From NCBI RefSeq assembly GCF_014842075.1, contig NZ_JACYVA010000003.1, positions 248,001 to 312,000 on the forward strand: a DNA stretch of 64,000 bases, in the 5' to 3' direction. The position numbers were made by a program, and so were the translations under genes. Positions 26,137 to 35,768 of this stretch are shown piece after piece. Source of the stretch: Sphingomonas sp. CFBP 13720 (GTDB taxonomy: Bacteria > Pseudomonadota > Alphaproteobacteria > Sphingomonadales > Sphingomonadaceae). A model generated the notes under the pieces. It was given only the letters and a program-made list of their open reading frames with translations, was not told the origin of the DNA and did no database searches. Numbering within the stretch: position 1 is the first letter of the stretch; each line of letters opens with the position of its first letter.

Positions 26137-26802
26137 ATGACGACCAACGCATCCCCGGCCCGCCGCGGCCGCGATTTCATCGCCCGGCACGGCGAAACGG
26201 TCTATAATATCGCGCAGCGGATGCAGGGCGATCACCCGCACACCCCGCTGACCCGCGCCGGATTCGCACAGGCCGATGCGATGGGCGCGGCGCTGCGCGA
26301 CCTGTTGGGCGTGAAGCCCGCGATCACGCTGTGGGCGTCGAGCGCGGGGCGTGCGCTGCAGACGCTGGCGATCATCGCCGAGCATCTCGAACTCGACTGG
26401 CATGCCGCGCGGCGCGACGACCGGCTGGTCGAGATCGGCATGGGCGAATGGTCGGGGCGCTATTATCGCGAACTGACCGGCGCGGACGCCGATTTTTTGG
26501 ACGTCGAGGCGCGGCTGTACCGCCGCCCCGCCCCCGGTGGCGAATGGTATGACGCGATCGCGACGCGGGTCGCGGGATGGGCGGCGGACACGAACGACGA
26601 TCCGGGCGACCGGCTGGTCATCATGCACGGCATGTCCAGCCGCGTGCTGCGCGGCGTGCTGACCGGCGCGGACGTGCTGCCGCAATTCGACGCCCCGGTC
26701 GCGCCCGACCTGCCGCAGGGATCGATCGTACGGATCGAAGGGGGTCGCGAGCGCGTGGTGCATACCGGATCTGGGCGCGCATCGGTGGCGGCCCCGGCGT
26801 GA
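26137..26802 (+). CDS. Histidine phosphatase family protein
   Basis: The product has 221 residues from ATG 26137. The phosphoglycerate-mutase/phosphatase branch-2-like signature is ARHGETVYNIAQRMQGD (catalytic His in RHG near residue 18). WASSAGRALQTLAIIAEHLELDW, DRLVEIGMGEWSGRYYREL and LVIMHGMSSRVLRGVL (second His) follow. LTRAGFAQADAMG is the usual helix after the active site. It likely hydrolyses a small phosphomonoester; the substrate is unknown. The stop overlaps the next gene as GTGA. Confidence 0.9.
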   Translation: MTTNASPARRGRDFIARHGETVYNIAQRMQGDHPHTPLTRAGFAQADAMGAALRDLLGVKPAITLWASSAGRALQTLAIIAEHLELDWHAARRDDRLVEIGMGEWSGRYYRELTGADADFLDVEARLYRRPAPGGEWYDAIATRVAGWAADTNDDPGDRLVIMHGMSSRVLRGVLTGADVLPQFDAPVAPDLPQGSIVRIEGGRERVVHTGSGRASVAAPA

Positions 26803-27248
26803 TCGCACTGCTGCTGGCGTTGGCGCTGGCGGTGCCGCAGACGATCGGCATCCACCATCGCTGGGGCGCGTTTCGCGACGACGCGCCCCGCCGCTGCTAT
26901 GCGATCGCCCAGCCGGTGCGGTCGCGCGTGGGCACGCCGTTCGCCAGCGTGTCGAACTGGCCCGGCGTGGGACTGCGCAACCAGTTGCACGTCCGCTTGA
27001 GCCGCCCGCGCGCCGAACGGGCGCGCGTCGTGCTGGCGGTCGGCGAGCGCCGGTTCGAGCTGAAGGCCGGCGCGCTCGACGCATGGGCCGCCGACGCGCA
27101 GGCCGACCGCGCGATCGTCGCGGCGATGCGCGGCGCACGATCGATGAGCGTCGAGACGGAGGCGGTATCGGGCGCGCCCTTCGCCGACGTCTATGCGCTG
27201 AACGGTGCGGCGACTGCGATTGACGCGGCGGCGCTGGGGTGCCTGTAG
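26799..27248 (+). CDS. Small secreted protein, IalB-like
   Basis: The product has 149 residues from GTG 26799, overlapping the phosphatase stop. A short hydrophobic N-terminus ([17 protein letters not shown]) acts as signal. The mature part ([25 protein letters not shown], then SVSNWPG and [18 protein letters not shown], ending in ALGCL) has the Trp-x-x-x-CYA-x-x-Q pattern of the IalB 'invasion-associated' beta-sandwich family, periplasmic and stress-related in other alphaproteobacteria. Two Cys could form a disulfide. The assignment is moderate. Confidence 0.7.
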   Translation: MIALLLALALAVPQTIGIHHRWGAFRDDAPRRCYAIAQPVRSRVGTPFASVSNWPGVGLRNQLHVRLSRPRAERARVVLAVGERRFELKAGALDAWAADAQADRAIVAAMRGARSMSVETEAVSGAPFADVYALNGAATAIDAAALGCL

Positions 27249-27291
27249 CGCCACAGTGGAAAACCGTGCCGATATCGGCTATATCGCGGCG

Positions 27292-28500
27292 ATGCTGACA
27301 GTCTCGACGCCGCCCATGCCGATCCCCGGCCATGTCGACCCCGTGCCGGTGCCGCGCGGTCTTGCCCCGCGTGCCGACGGGCGGACCGATCTGGTCGGGC
27401 TGTCCAAACCGGAAATCCGTGCCGCGCTGGAAGCGATCGGACTGGACCAGCGACAGGCCAAGATGCGCGCCAAGCAGTTGTGGCACTGGATCTACAATCG
27501 CGGTGCGACCGAATTCGCGGTGATGACCGATATTGCGAAGGCGCAGCATCCGCTGCTGGAAACGCATTTCGTCATCGCCCGCCCCGACGTGAAGGAAGCG
27601 CAGGTTTCGCGCGACGGGACGCGCAAATGGCTGCTCACCTCGCCCGATGGGCAGGATTACGAGATGGTGTTCATCCCCGATGCGGATCGCGGCACGCTGT
27701 GCGTGTCGAGCCAGGTCGGATGCACGCTCAACTGCACCTTCTGTCACACCGGCACGATGCGGCTGGTCCGCAACCTGACGGCGGGCGAGATCGTGGGACA
27801 GGTGATGCTGGCGCGCGACGCGCTGGGCGAATGGCCTTCCACGCCCGAAGGGCGGATGCTCACCAACATCGTGATGATGGGCATGGGCGAGCCGCTGTAT
27901 AATTTCGACCAGGTGCGCGACGCGCTGTCGGTGGTGATGGACGGCGACGGGCTGGCGCTCAGCAAGCGGCGGATCACGCTCAGCACGTCGGGCGTCGTGC
28001 CGATGATGGCGCGCGCCGGGGCGGAGATCGGCGTGAACCTCGCGGTATCGCTGCACGCGGTGACCAAGGAAGTGCGCGATGAGATCGTGCCGCTGAACCG
28101 CAAATACGGCATCGAGGAACTGTTGCAGGCGTGCGCCGATTATCCCGGTGCCAACAATGCGCGGCGGATCACGTTCGAATACGTGATGCTGAAGGACAAG
28201 AACGACAGCGACGCCGATGCGCACGAACTGGTGCGGCTGCTGCGCAAATACCAGTTGCCGGCGAAGGTGAACCTGATCCCGTTCAATCCGTGGCCGGGCG
28301 CGAATTATGAATGTTCGACCCCGGACCGCATCCGGGCGTTCAGCGACATCGTGTTCGAAGGCGGCATCTCCGCTCCCGTCCGCCGCCCGCGCGGACGCGA
28401 CATCGATGCGGCCTGCGGCCAGTTGAAGACCGCGAGCGAAAAGAAGAGCCGCGCCGAACTCGACCGGATCGCCGCCGAGAAACAGGCCGCGCTGGCCTGA
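27292..28500 (+). CDS. rlmN: 23S rRNA (adenine(2503)-C(2))-methyltransferase RlmN
   Basis: RlmN is a radical-SAM enzyme that methylates C2 of A2503 in 23S rRNA and A37 in some tRNAs. The 402-residue protein starts at ATG 27292. [35 protein letters not shown] is the N-terminal RNA-binding part. The cluster motif is [11 protein letters not shown] (CX3CX2C). The [25 protein letters not shown] and [16 protein letters not shown] stretches are family-specific, and the second catalytic Cys is in [11 protein letters not shown] near the end. Confidence 0.97.
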   Translation: MLTVSTPPMPIPGHVDPVPVPRGLAPRADGRTDLVGLSKPEIRAALEAIGLDQRQAKMRAKQLWHWIYNRGATEFAVMTDIAKAQHPLLETHFVIARPDVKEAQVSRDGTRKWLLTSPDGQDYEMVFIPDADRGTLCVSSQVGCTLNCTFCHTGTMRLVRNLTAGEIVGQVMLARDALGEWPSTPEGRMLTNIVMMGMGEPLYNFDQVRDALSVVMDGDGLALSKRRITLSTSGVVPMMARAGAEIGVNLAVSLHAVTKEVRDEIVPLNRKYGIEELLQACADYPGANNARRITFEYVMLKDKNDSDADAHELVRLLRKYQLPAKVNLIPFNPWPGANYECSTPDRIRAFSDIVFEGGISAPVRRPRGRDIDAACGQLKTASEKKSRAELDRIAAEKQAALA

Positions 28501-28653
28501 CGCGGTAAGCATACTGCCGGAGCCGGCGCGCCTGTAGTCGCGCCCCCTGCATCGATCCTGCACCGGAATCGTGCGGAACAGGCACGCGGCGCGGACCATC
28601 AGTCCACGCCGACCCCGCATTCCCGCCCTTCCTCGATGGTGAAGGGATGCGGG

Positions 28654-30141
28654 ATGCGGTTCGGCTTCTGGTGGAAAGGTGCGATCCTGATCGTGCTGGT
28701 CGTGCTGTTCGACCGGCTGGTCAGCGCGGGTACGGGCGGCGTCGTGGTGGCGGGGTTCGCGCTCGCGTGGCTGATCGGCGTGATCGCTGCGCGGCGCGAC
28801 GTCCGGCACAGCCGGCGCGCGTGGATCGCGGCGGGCGCGGCGTGCCTGTTCGTGGTCTCGCTCGCCGACGATCCGGGGGCGCTGGCATGGGTGCTGTTCT
28901 GGTGTGCGCTGTCGATGGCGGCGCTGCTGCCGCGTACCGCCGGGTTCGACAGCGCCGCGCACTGGACCGCGCGGCTGATGCTGCACGGTCTTACCGGGAT
29001 CGGCACCGTCCTGCGCGACGTCGGCCTGCTGGCGGCGTGGCGGTCGCGTACCGGTAACGGCGTATCGGGGGTCGCCACGACGCTCGCGCTGCCGGTGATC
29101 GGCGGGGCATTGTTCATGACGCTGTTCGCCAGCGCCAACCCGCTGATCGCACGGGCATTCGCCGGAATCGAACTGCCGTCGTTCTGGCAGATACTGCTAT
29201 GGGGGTTCGGCACCGTCTGCATCTGGCCGGCGCTGCGCCCGCATGCCGCGACGATCCGTCTGGCGGCGCGGATGCCCGATCCCGAACCGCGCCTGCCGGG
29301 CACGTCGCTGACGTCGGTGCTGCTGGCGCTGGCGCTGTTCAACGCGATCTTCGCAGTGCAGAACATCCTCGACATCGCGTTCCTGTGGAGTGGTGCCGCG
29401 CTGCCGGCGGGTACGACGCAGACCGACTATGTCCATCGCGGCGCCTATCCGCTGATCGCGACCGCGCTGATCGCCGGGTTCCTTTCGCTTGCGATGCTGC
29501 GCCCGGACCGGGCGAGCGCGCGGCATCCGCTGGCGCGGCGACTGGTCACGCTGTGGGTGGTGCAGAACATCGTGCTGGTGGCGTCCAGTGCGCTGCGAAC
29601 CGTCGACTATGTCGCCACGTCGATGCTGACGACATGGCGGATCGCGGCGTTGCTGTGGATGGCGCTGGTCGCGTTCGGGCTGGCGACGATCCTGTGGCGG
29701 ATACTGGCGGGCCGCAGCGCGCGCTGGCTGGTCGATCGCAACATGCTGGCTGCACTGATCGTGCTGGTGCCGTGTACGTTCGTCGATTTCGGTGCCGTGG
29801 CCGCGCGGTGGAACGTCCGTACCGACAGCCCCGAGCGCGTCGACCTGTGCTATCTGCAACAGGTCGGCCCGGCGGCGCTGCTGCCGCTGATCGAACTGGA
29901 GCGGCGGCCGCTGACCCCGGCCAAGCGCGACCGGGTACGTGCAGTGAGCGAGCGGGTGCTGGCCGACCTGTCGTTCCGGCAGCGCGACTGGCGGTCGTGG
30001 ACGCCACGCGGTGCACGCCGCCTGACGCTGGCGACGGCCCGTCTCGGTCCCGACCGGGCGATGCCGATCAAGGTACGCAGAGGCGCATGGCAGACCTGCG
30101 ACGGCAGCACCGCGTACGCCGAACCCGGCACCCGGCCTTGA
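28654..30141 (+). CDS. DUF4173/DUF4153 multi-pass membrane protein
   Basis: The product has 495 residues from ATG 28654, with AAGGGA upstream; an in-frame ATG at 28636 lacks such a site. About 11 hydrophobic segments fill residues 1-380 (AILIVLVVLFDRLVSAG, VVVAGFALAWLIGVIAA and others), typical of the DUF4173/DUF4153 family. The C-terminal ~110 residues (AARWNVRTDSPERVDLCYLQQVGPAALLPLIELERR) are soluble. The family is common but uncharacterised, and in several genera sits beside two-component systems, as here (17 bp to the regulator). A sensing or envelope-stress role is inference. Confidence 0.85.
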   Translation: MRFGFWWKGAILIVLVVLFDRLVSAGTGGVVVAGFALAWLIGVIAARRDVRHSRRAWIAAGAACLFVVSLADDPGALAWVLFWCALSMAALLPRTAGFDSAAHWTARLMLHGLTGIGTVLRDVGLLAAWRSRTGNGVSGVATTLALPVIGGALFMTLFASANPLIARAFAGIELPSFWQILLWGFGTVCIWPALRPHAATIRLAARMPDPEPRLPGTSLTSVLLALALFNAIFAVQNILDIAFLWSGAALPAGTTQTDYVHRGAYPLIATALIAGFLSLAMLRPDRASARHPLARRLVTLWVVQNIVLVASSALRTVDYVATSMLTTWRIAALLWMALVAFGLATILWRILAGRSARWLVDRNMLAALIVLVPCTFVDFGAVAARWNVRTDSPERVDLCYLQQVGPAALLPLIELERRPLTPAKRDRVRAVSERVLADLSFRQRDWRSWTPRGARRLTLATARLGPDRAMPIKVRRGAWQTCDGSTAYAEPGTRP

Positions 30142-30158
30142 CCGGCGGCTCCGCAACC

Positions 30159-30875
30159 ATGATCCAGTGTCCGATGCCGCGCACCATCCTGATCGCCGAC
30201 GACGACCCGCATATCCGCCAGCTGCTGGCGTTCGCGCTGGCGCGTGCCGGGCTGGACGCGATCGAGGCGGAGGATGGCGAGGCGGCGCTGGCGATGGTCG
30301 CGGCGCGCGTGCCCGATCTGGTGATCCTCGACATCAACATGCCGCGCATGGACGGGATCGAGACGTGTCGTCGGCTGCGCGCGGCGGGCGACCTGCCGAT
30401 CCTGTTCCTGTCGAGCCGCGATGACGAGATCGACCGCATCCTTGGCATCGAACTGGGCGCGGACGATTACGTCACCAAGCCGTTCTCGCCGCGTGAGGTG
30501 GTGGCGCGGGTGATGGCGATCCTGCGCCGCACGGCCGGGCGTCCGCCGGTCGTGGCGCAGGCGACCGGACCGATCGCGCACGGTCGGCTGACGCTGGACC
30601 CCGATGGCTGGACCGCTGGCTGGTCGGGCGAGCCGGTGGCGCTGACGGCGACCGAATTCGGCATCCTGCGCACGCTGGCGACGATGCCGGCCAAGGTGTT
30701 CAGCCGCGAAGCGATCATCGACCGGCTGCACGGCCCCGGCTTCGCGATCACCGACCGCACGATCGACAGCCACATCCGCAACCTGCGCGCCAAATTCGCC
30801 CGCGCTGGCGGGGAAGACGTGATCGAGACGCGCGCCGGCATCGGATATCGGCTGGGCGCGTGCGGAACGGCGTGA
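30159..30875 (+). CDS. OmpR/PhoB-family response regulator
   Basis: The product has 238 residues from ATG 30159 (next Met at 30174, MPRTILIADDDPHIRQLL, is an equally good start). The receiver domain has ADDD, the phospho-acceptor Asp in LVILDINMPRMDG and the Lys in DDYVTKPFSPREVVARV. The C-terminal winged helix (LTATEFGILRTLATMPAKVFSREAIIDRLHG, then DRTIDSHIRNLRAKF) binds DNA. It forms a cognate pair with the following kinase, whose start overlaps its stop. Confidence 0.92.
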   Translation: MIQCPMPRTILIADDDPHIRQLLAFALARAGLDAIEAEDGEAALAMVAARVPDLVILDINMPRMDGIETCRRLRAAGDLPILFLSSRDDEIDRILGIELGADDYVTKPFSPREVVARVMAILRRTAGRPPVVAQATGPIAHGRLTLDPDGWTAGWSGEPVALTATEFGILRTLATMPAKVFSREAIIDRLHGPGFAITDRTIDSHIRNLRAKFARAGGEDVIETRAGIGYRLGACGTA

Positions 30876-32425
30876 TCGAACCGTTCAAGCGGGTCGTGCG
30901 GCGGCACTGGCCGCGCCTGCGACTCCGCACGATCCTGTTGCTGACGTTCGTGTTCGTCGCGGCGCTGCCCGGTGTCGGCGCGCTGTTCCTGCGCGTGTAC
31001 GAAAACGCGCTGGTCCGCCAGACCGAGGCGGAACTGGTCGCGCAGGGTGCGGCGCTGGCTGCTGCCGCCGGCGCGGCGTGGCCCGGCGCGACGCCGCGGG
31101 TGCCGGTGGCGGCCGCACCCGAACCGCCGCGCATCGACCTGCGCTTCGCCACCGTGCTGCCCGAACGCCCCGCGCCCCGTGCGATGGCGCGACCGACCGA
31201 TCCACGGGCGGCGGCATGGGGCCGGCGCGTCGCACCGATACTGGACACGACCGCCGCCACGACGCTGGCGTCGATCCTGCTGCTCGACCGTGCGGGCCGG
31301 ATCGTTGCAGGGCCGGGAGCCGGCGCGGCGCTGGATCGGGCGGCGGAGGTGCGCGCCGCGCTGTCGGGCCGGCCGGCCACCGTGCTGCGCCACAATGCCG
31401 GCTATGCCGCCGCCTATCCGTTCGAATGGCTCAGTCGCGCGTCGGGGCTGCGGATCCATCATGCGCGGCCGGTGGTCGCGAACGGCCGGGTGATCGGCGT
31501 GCTGCTGCTGGCGCAGTCGCCGCGCGCGCTGTTCGTCGGCATGTTCGAGGATCGCGGCAAGATCGCGACCGGCGTCGTGCTGATCTTCGCCGCGCTGGTC
31601 GTGCTGAGTGGGCTGTTGTCGCGCGGGATCGTGCGGCCGGTCGAAACGCTGGGCGAGGCGACGCGCGCGGTGGCGGCGGGGCGCGGCAGCGTGCCCGACG
31701 TGCCGACCACCGCCGCGATCGAGATTCAGGCGCTGTACCGCGACTTCGCGGTCATGGCTGCCGCGATCGAGCATCGCTCGCGCTATCTGCGCGACTTCGC
31801 CCATGCGGTCAGCCATGAATTCAAGACGCCGCTGGCCGCGATCGGCGGCGCGGTCGAACTGTTACAGGATCATCCCGACATGGCGGCCGCCGACCGCGAC
31901 CGGTTCCTGACCAACATGGGCAAGGACGCACAGCGGTTGTCGCTGCTGGTGCGACGACTGCTCGACCTCGCGCGCGCCGACATGACGCAGGCGGCGGGCG
32001 GAGAGGCGACCGACGTCGCGGTCGTGCTCGCCCGGCTGGCCGATGCGTGGCGCGGCGATCGGTTCGCGGTGGAGATCGTGGGGGCCGCACGGCTGCCCCC
32101 GGTCGCGGCACCGGCGGCGATGATCGAGGCGGTGCTGGCGGCACTGATCGAAAACAGCCGGCAGGCGGGCGCGGGCCAGGTCGCGATCGATACGGACGCG
32201 CGCGACGGCATGCTGTGCCTGACGCTGCGCGACGACGGGCCGGGCATTCCGCCGGGGGACCGGGAGCGGATCTTCGAACCGTTCTTCACCAGCCGCCGGG
32301 GATCGGGGGGCACTGGCCTTGGCCTGCCGATCGCGCGGTCGCTGCTGCAGGCGCATGGCGGCACGATCGATCTGGCGCAGGGAGCGGACGGTGCGGGGTT
32401 CGTGGTGCGGTTGCCGGCGGCATAG
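30872..32425 (+). CDS. Membrane sensor histidine kinase partner of the OmpR-type regulator
   Basis: The product has 517 residues from GTG 30872 (GTGA overlap with the regulator; GTG 30860 is an alternative). A first TM (LRTILLLTFVFVAALPGVGALFL) and a periplasmic sensor of about 200 residues are followed by a second TM (GVVLIFAALVVLSGLLSRGIV) and HAMP. The dimerisation box is AHAVSHEFKTPLAAIGGAVELL (His-box), and the ATPase has ALIENSRQAGAGQ (N), RDDGPGIPPGDRERIFEPFFTSRRG (G1/F) and GTGLGLPIARSLL. The extracytoplasmic domain resembles no sensor family I can name. Confidence 0.92.
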   Translation: MIEPFKRVVRRHWPRLRLRTILLLTFVFVAALPGVGALFLRVYENALVRQTEAELVAQGAALAAAAGAAWPGATPRVPVAAAPEPPRIDLRFATVLPERPAPRAMARPTDPRAAAWGRRVAPILDTTAATTLASILLLDRAGRIVAGPGAGAALDRAAEVRAALSGRPATVLRHNAGYAAAYPFEWLSRASGLRIHHARPVVANGRVIGVLLLAQSPRALFVGMFEDRGKIATGVVLIFAALVVLSGLLSRGIVRPVETLGEATRAVAAGRGSVPDVPTTAAIEIQALYRDFAVMAAAIEHRSRYLRDFAHAVSHEFKTPLAAIGGAVELLQDHPDMAAADRDRFLTNMGKDAQRLSLLVRRLLDLARADMTQAAGGEATDVAVVLARLADAWRGDRFAVEIVGAARLPPVAAPAAMIEAVLAALIENSRQAGAGQVAIDTDARDGMLCLTLRDDGPGIPPGDRERIFEPFFTSRRGSGGTGLGLPIARSLLQAHGGTIDLAQGADGAGFVVRLPAA

Positions 32426-32485
32426 CCCCCGGAGCGGTTCCGATCCGATCGAATCCCGGTCGCGACAGCGAACCGCGCCGCGAGC

Positions 32486-34000
32486 CTATCGGTAGCGCAA
32501 TTCCGCTTCGGCATGCGCCGGGACCGTCGGCGACCATGTCATCACCCCGTCGACCTGCACCAGCGCATCACGGTCGCCCTTGATCGCCGATCCCGGCCGG
32601 CCGATCGGGACGTCGATCGTGACCGGCCATGGATTGGCGTTGGTGACGCGCAGCACCGAATCGCCACCTGCCTCGACGCGCTGTTCCAGCTGTACCTGCG
32701 AACTCACTCCTGCCGATATCCGCACCGTTTCCCCCTCCGCACGGTCGTCGATGCGACCCTGCCCGACCAGCAGCCGGTCGCCCCCCGGTCGGACGGCATA
32801 GACCGCCGTGCCGCCCGCCGGGAGCGGCAGGCCCAGCCCCGCATCCTTGCGGTTGCGCAACACGACGGTCAGCGCGGTCGGGGTCGGCAAGATCATCTGT
32901 CCCGGCGCGACGGCGCGGCGATAGCGGCGTTCGAACGGCACGGTATCGCGCGCCAGCAACGCGACCTGTTTCTGTCCACGCGCGGTGACGGTCACGCGTT
33001 CGGGCACGCGGTAGAGTTTGAGGTCGCCCAGATCCTCGGGCGGGGGCGGCGCCGCCGGCGCGGGTGGTGGCGGCGGCGTGTTCACCGAAAATATCCCAAC
33101 ATCATTCCGACTGACCCGCACGGCGGACATTACGATCTCACGCTCGAACGACTCGTGACGCAGGTCGGACGTGGTCGTACCCAACGGATAGCAGGACAGG
33201 CGCAGTGCCCCCACCTCCGCCGGAATACGTCGCGTGAACACCCGGTTCAGCCGCCCCGCGACCGCCGACACGTCCGCGTCGGCAAAGGCGGTGCCGTCGC
33301 CATTGGCCAGCGTCAGCCACGCGAACAGGTCGATCGTGCCGCCGCCCGCCGGAATGGTCGCGACATAGTTCGCGCGCCAGTCGAAGCCCGATGCCAGATA
33401 GCTGAGCCGAACGGTAACAGTGCGCGCGACCGGGCTGACGGTGGTAACGCTCAGGACCGGTTTTGCCGACAGGCCTGCCGGCACTGCATCGAACGCGAGC
33501 TTTTCCCGCAGGCCGGAACAGCGCAACGCCTCCACGCCGGTCGCGGTGCGCACCACCACGCCTCGCGCCGGGCCGGCGACGATCGTCGCATCCTCGCTGA
33601 TCTGCCGGCCGGTCGCCCGGTGGGTGCGGGTCAGCGTGACGCGGCGGCCCAGCGTGCCGTCGATCAATGCGGCGGGTGACAGCAGCCGTGCATCGCGGTT
33701 CTTTTCGCCCACACCGCCGGGGAGGCCGTCGATCACCGCGCTGACCGGCACGATCCCTTCCGCCACCCCTTCGAACCGCAGCACCGCCGGTCCGCGCGGC
33801 AGGCGGATGCGGCGCGTCTCGCTCACCAGCGCGAAGCCCTGAAGATAGTTCAGGTTCATGTCGCTCTGGCCATAAGGTGCGCGATATACGGTCAGCGCTA
33901 CCCGGTCGGGCGAGGCCGACGTCACGACACGTCCCTGTGCCGCCGCCGCGCCCGGCGACGCCACCGCCAACAGCAGCGAGAGAGCGAACGCCCGGCGCAT
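32486..34000 (-). CDS. DUF4139 family exported protein (second of tandem pair)
   Basis: The product has 504 residues from ATG 34000, overlapping the upstream paralog's stop as TGATG. Signal peptide MRRAFALSLLLAVASPGAAAAQ. The DUF4139/mucoidy-inhibitor-like beta core shows SVTTVSPVARTVTVRLSYLASGFDWRANYVATIPAGGGTIDLFAWLTLAN and, near the end, LRNRKDAGLGLPLPAGGTAVYAV and VRISAGVSSQVQLEQRVEAGGDSVLRVTNANPWPVTIDVPIG. A Pro-rich stretch (NTPPPPPAPAAPPPPEDL) links the halves. Probably periplasmic or cell-surface, function unknown. Confidence 0.85.
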   Translation of the reverse strand: MRRAFALSLLLAVASPGAAAAQGRVVTSASPDRVALTVYRAPYGQSDMNLNYLQGFALVSETRRIRLPRGPAVLRFEGVAEGIVPVSAVIDGLPGGVGEKNRDARLLSPAALIDGTLGRRVTLTRTHRATGRQISEDATIVAGPARGVVVRTATGVEALRCSGLREKLAFDAVPAGLSAKPVLSVTTVSPVARTVTVRLSYLASGFDWRANYVATIPAGGGTIDLFAWLTLANGDGTAFADADVSAVAGRLNRVFTRRIPAEVGALRLSCYPLGTTTSDLRHESFEREIVMSAVRVSRNDVGIFSVNTPPPPPAPAAPPPPEDLGDLKLYRVPERVTVTARGQKQVALLARDTVPFERRYRRAVAPGQMILPTPTALTVVLRNRKDAGLGLPLPAGGTAVYAVRPGGDRLLVGQGRIDDRAEGETVRISAGVSSQVQLEQRVEAGGDSVLRVTNANPWPVTIDVPIGRPGSAIKGDRDALVQVDGVMTWSPTVPAHAEAELRYR

Positions 34001-35415
34001 CAGTAGCGCGTGTCGAAAGTGGCGGTGACGACCGCCTCTCCGTTCGCGGGCACCGGCACCTGCCACACCGCGGTTCCCGCATCGCGCCGTTCGCTCTTGC
34101 GGCTTTCCTCCGAAATGCGGGTATCGGTCCATTCCAGCCCGCCCTGCGCCAGTTCGACCGTGACCGGCCGGCTGCGGGCGTTGGTCAGGCGATAGCGCAT
34201 TTGCGTGCGCCAGCGCGTAGCGTTGATGCGCGTACGGGCGACGGTGACCGGCTGCACCTTCACGTCGAACGCGTCGCCGGTCGGCAGCGCGATTGCCGAG
34301 CCTTGCGGCGTATGTTCGATCCGGTTCTCACCGGTGAATTGCGGTTGCCCGCGCGCATCGCGGACATACACCCGCACCGTACCGGCGGGCAGCGCGTCGC
34401 CCAGCCCCGCCGCGCCCGAATTGGCGAAGCGCAGGATGCTCTGCGCGCTTTGTGGTTCGTTCGGACTGTTCAGCCACGCATTTTCGAAGCGGTAGCCGCT
34501 GCTGGCCGCCACGCCCTTGGCATCGAGGAAGCTGACCTGTTTGGTCTGCTTGTCGGCGATGGTGGTCCGTTCGGCGAGGGGATAGAGATAGAAGTCGCCG
34601 AGCTGTTCACGCGTGCTGCCCTCGGTGCCAGGCTGGACGCGGGTCGGACGGCGTGGAGTCGGGGAATATTGCATGTTGTCGTTGCTGCTGCCGACCTCGC
34701 CCGCGACCAGCAGCGTCTTTGCGTTGGCGAAGGTCGTACCGCTGGTATTTGTCAGCGTGACCCATCCCTGCACGTCGATCGTGCCGCTCTTGTCATCGAA
34801 CAGCGCGACGTAATCCGCGCTCCAGCCCAGCCCCCGGCTGAGATAGGACAGTGTTGCCGGACGGGTGCCGGCACGCGTGCTGGCCAGTGTCACCGACAGC
34901 GTCGGACGCGCGCGCAGCGATTCGGGCACGCGGTCGAAGATCGCGCGCACCGGCAGGCCGTCGTCGCGCAGCACCTCTACCCTGCCGTTCACTTCCAGCA
35001 CGACGCCGCCATTGACCGCCAGCACGCGGGCGCGCTCGCGCGTTTCCGCACCGGTGCCGGGGTTGGTGCGCAGCAGCGTGATCGTCTCCCCCACCGCCTT
35101 TTCCATCAGGCTGGAGGGGGTGAGCAGGTCGAAATCGAAATTCTGTTCGACGATGGCGGCATCCGGCACCGTCAGCGACACGGTTTCGGGCCGGATGCGC
35201 GCGCTGACATCGGGGAAATCCTGTCGCACCCGTCCGTTACGGAGCGTCAGCGGCCGGACGTCCTGCACCAGCGCCACGTCGTTATTATAGATGGTGACCG
35301 AAACGTCGCCCTGCGCCGTACCCGCCGCTGGGGCGTCGGCCGGCGGCGGCAGTTGCTGTGCGCCGAGCGCGGCGGGAAGCGCCAGCGCCGATACGGTGAT
35401 CCAGCCACGACGCAT
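34000..35415 (-). CDS. DUF4139 family exported protein (first of tandem pair)
   Basis: The product has 471 residues from ATG 35415. Signal peptide MRRGWITVSALALPAALGAQ. The core runs through SVTIYNNDVALVQDVRPLTLRNGRV, PTLSVTLASTRAGTRPATLSYLSRGLGWSADYVALFDDKSGTIDVQGWVTLTNTSGTTFANA and NRIEHTPQGSAIALPTGDAFDVK, ending in a C-terminal WQVPVPANGEAVVTATFDTRY. It is a full-length paralog of the following gene but only distantly similar, with the LSYL...W.A.YVA and GTID...W.TL.N patterns shared. The repeat pair is co-directional and coupled. Confidence 0.88.
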   Translation of the reverse strand: MRRGWITVSALALPAALGAQQLPPPADAPAAGTAQGDVSVTIYNNDVALVQDVRPLTLRNGRVRQDFPDVSARIRPETVSLTVPDAAIVEQNFDFDLLTPSSLMEKAVGETITLLRTNPGTGAETRERARVLAVNGGVVLEVNGRVEVLRDDGLPVRAIFDRVPESLRARPTLSVTLASTRAGTRPATLSYLSRGLGWSADYVALFDDKSGTIDVQGWVTLTNTSGTTFANAKTLLVAGEVGSSNDNMQYSPTPRRPTRVQPGTEGSTREQLGDFYLYPLAERTTIADKQTKQVSFLDAKGVAASSGYRFENAWLNSPNEPQSAQSILRFANSGAAGLGDALPAGTVRVYVRDARGQPQFTGENRIEHTPQGSAIALPTGDAFDVKVQPVTVARTRINATRWRTQMRYRLTNARSRPVTVELAQGGLEWTDTRISEESRKSERRDAGTAVWQVPVPANGEAVVTATFDTRY

Positions 35416-35489
35416 ATATGTCCCCACCCTCGTTCCTGTCGCAGCATCATGGCGCGGGCGGCGGGCCAAGGCAACGGCACCCGTCGCCG

Positions 35490-35768
35490 CTAGAGCAGGA
35501 ACGCGAACCCCAGCCCCAGCGTCACCCCCGCCTGCATCATGGCGATCAGATCGAGCCGCAGGCCGAACGGCTGTTTCCGCGTCTTGTGGCGGTACATCCG
35601 CCGTGCGGCATAGGCGGCCGGCGTTCCGCCGAGCAGCGCCCAGCGCAACAGATCCGCTTCGGGAATCCGACGCAGCCCGTCGACGGCACGCCGCTTGTCC
35701 TCCCGGAACCGCCACAGCGTGACGATATTGACGAAGGCGATCCATGCGACGGCAACGAACGCGATCAA
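35490..35768 (-). CDS. DUF1294 membrane protein
   Basis: The product has 92 residues from TTG 35768, which overlaps the exonuclease stop as TTGA, so it is likely read by coupling. DUF1294 signature: N-terminal TM (MIAFVAVAWIAFVNIVTLWRF), a charged middle DKRRAVDGLRRIPEADLLRWALLGGTPAAYAARRMYRHKTRKQPF, then a second TM (LIAMMQAGVTLGLGFAFLL). In other bacteria the domain follows a cold-shock domain; that part is absent here. Function unknown. Confidence 0.8.
   Translation of the reverse strand: MIAFVAVAWIAFVNIVTLWRFREDKRRAVDGLRRIPEADLLRWALLGGTPAAYAARRMYRHKTRKQPFGLRLDLIAMMQAGVTLGLGFAFLL

Noticed and set aside
25972..28986. Very long minus-strand open frame across the phosphatase, IalB-like protein and rlmN
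   Set aside because: Antisense to three genes with strong family matches; composition is Arg/His/Gln-rich and it has no ribosome site or known domain.
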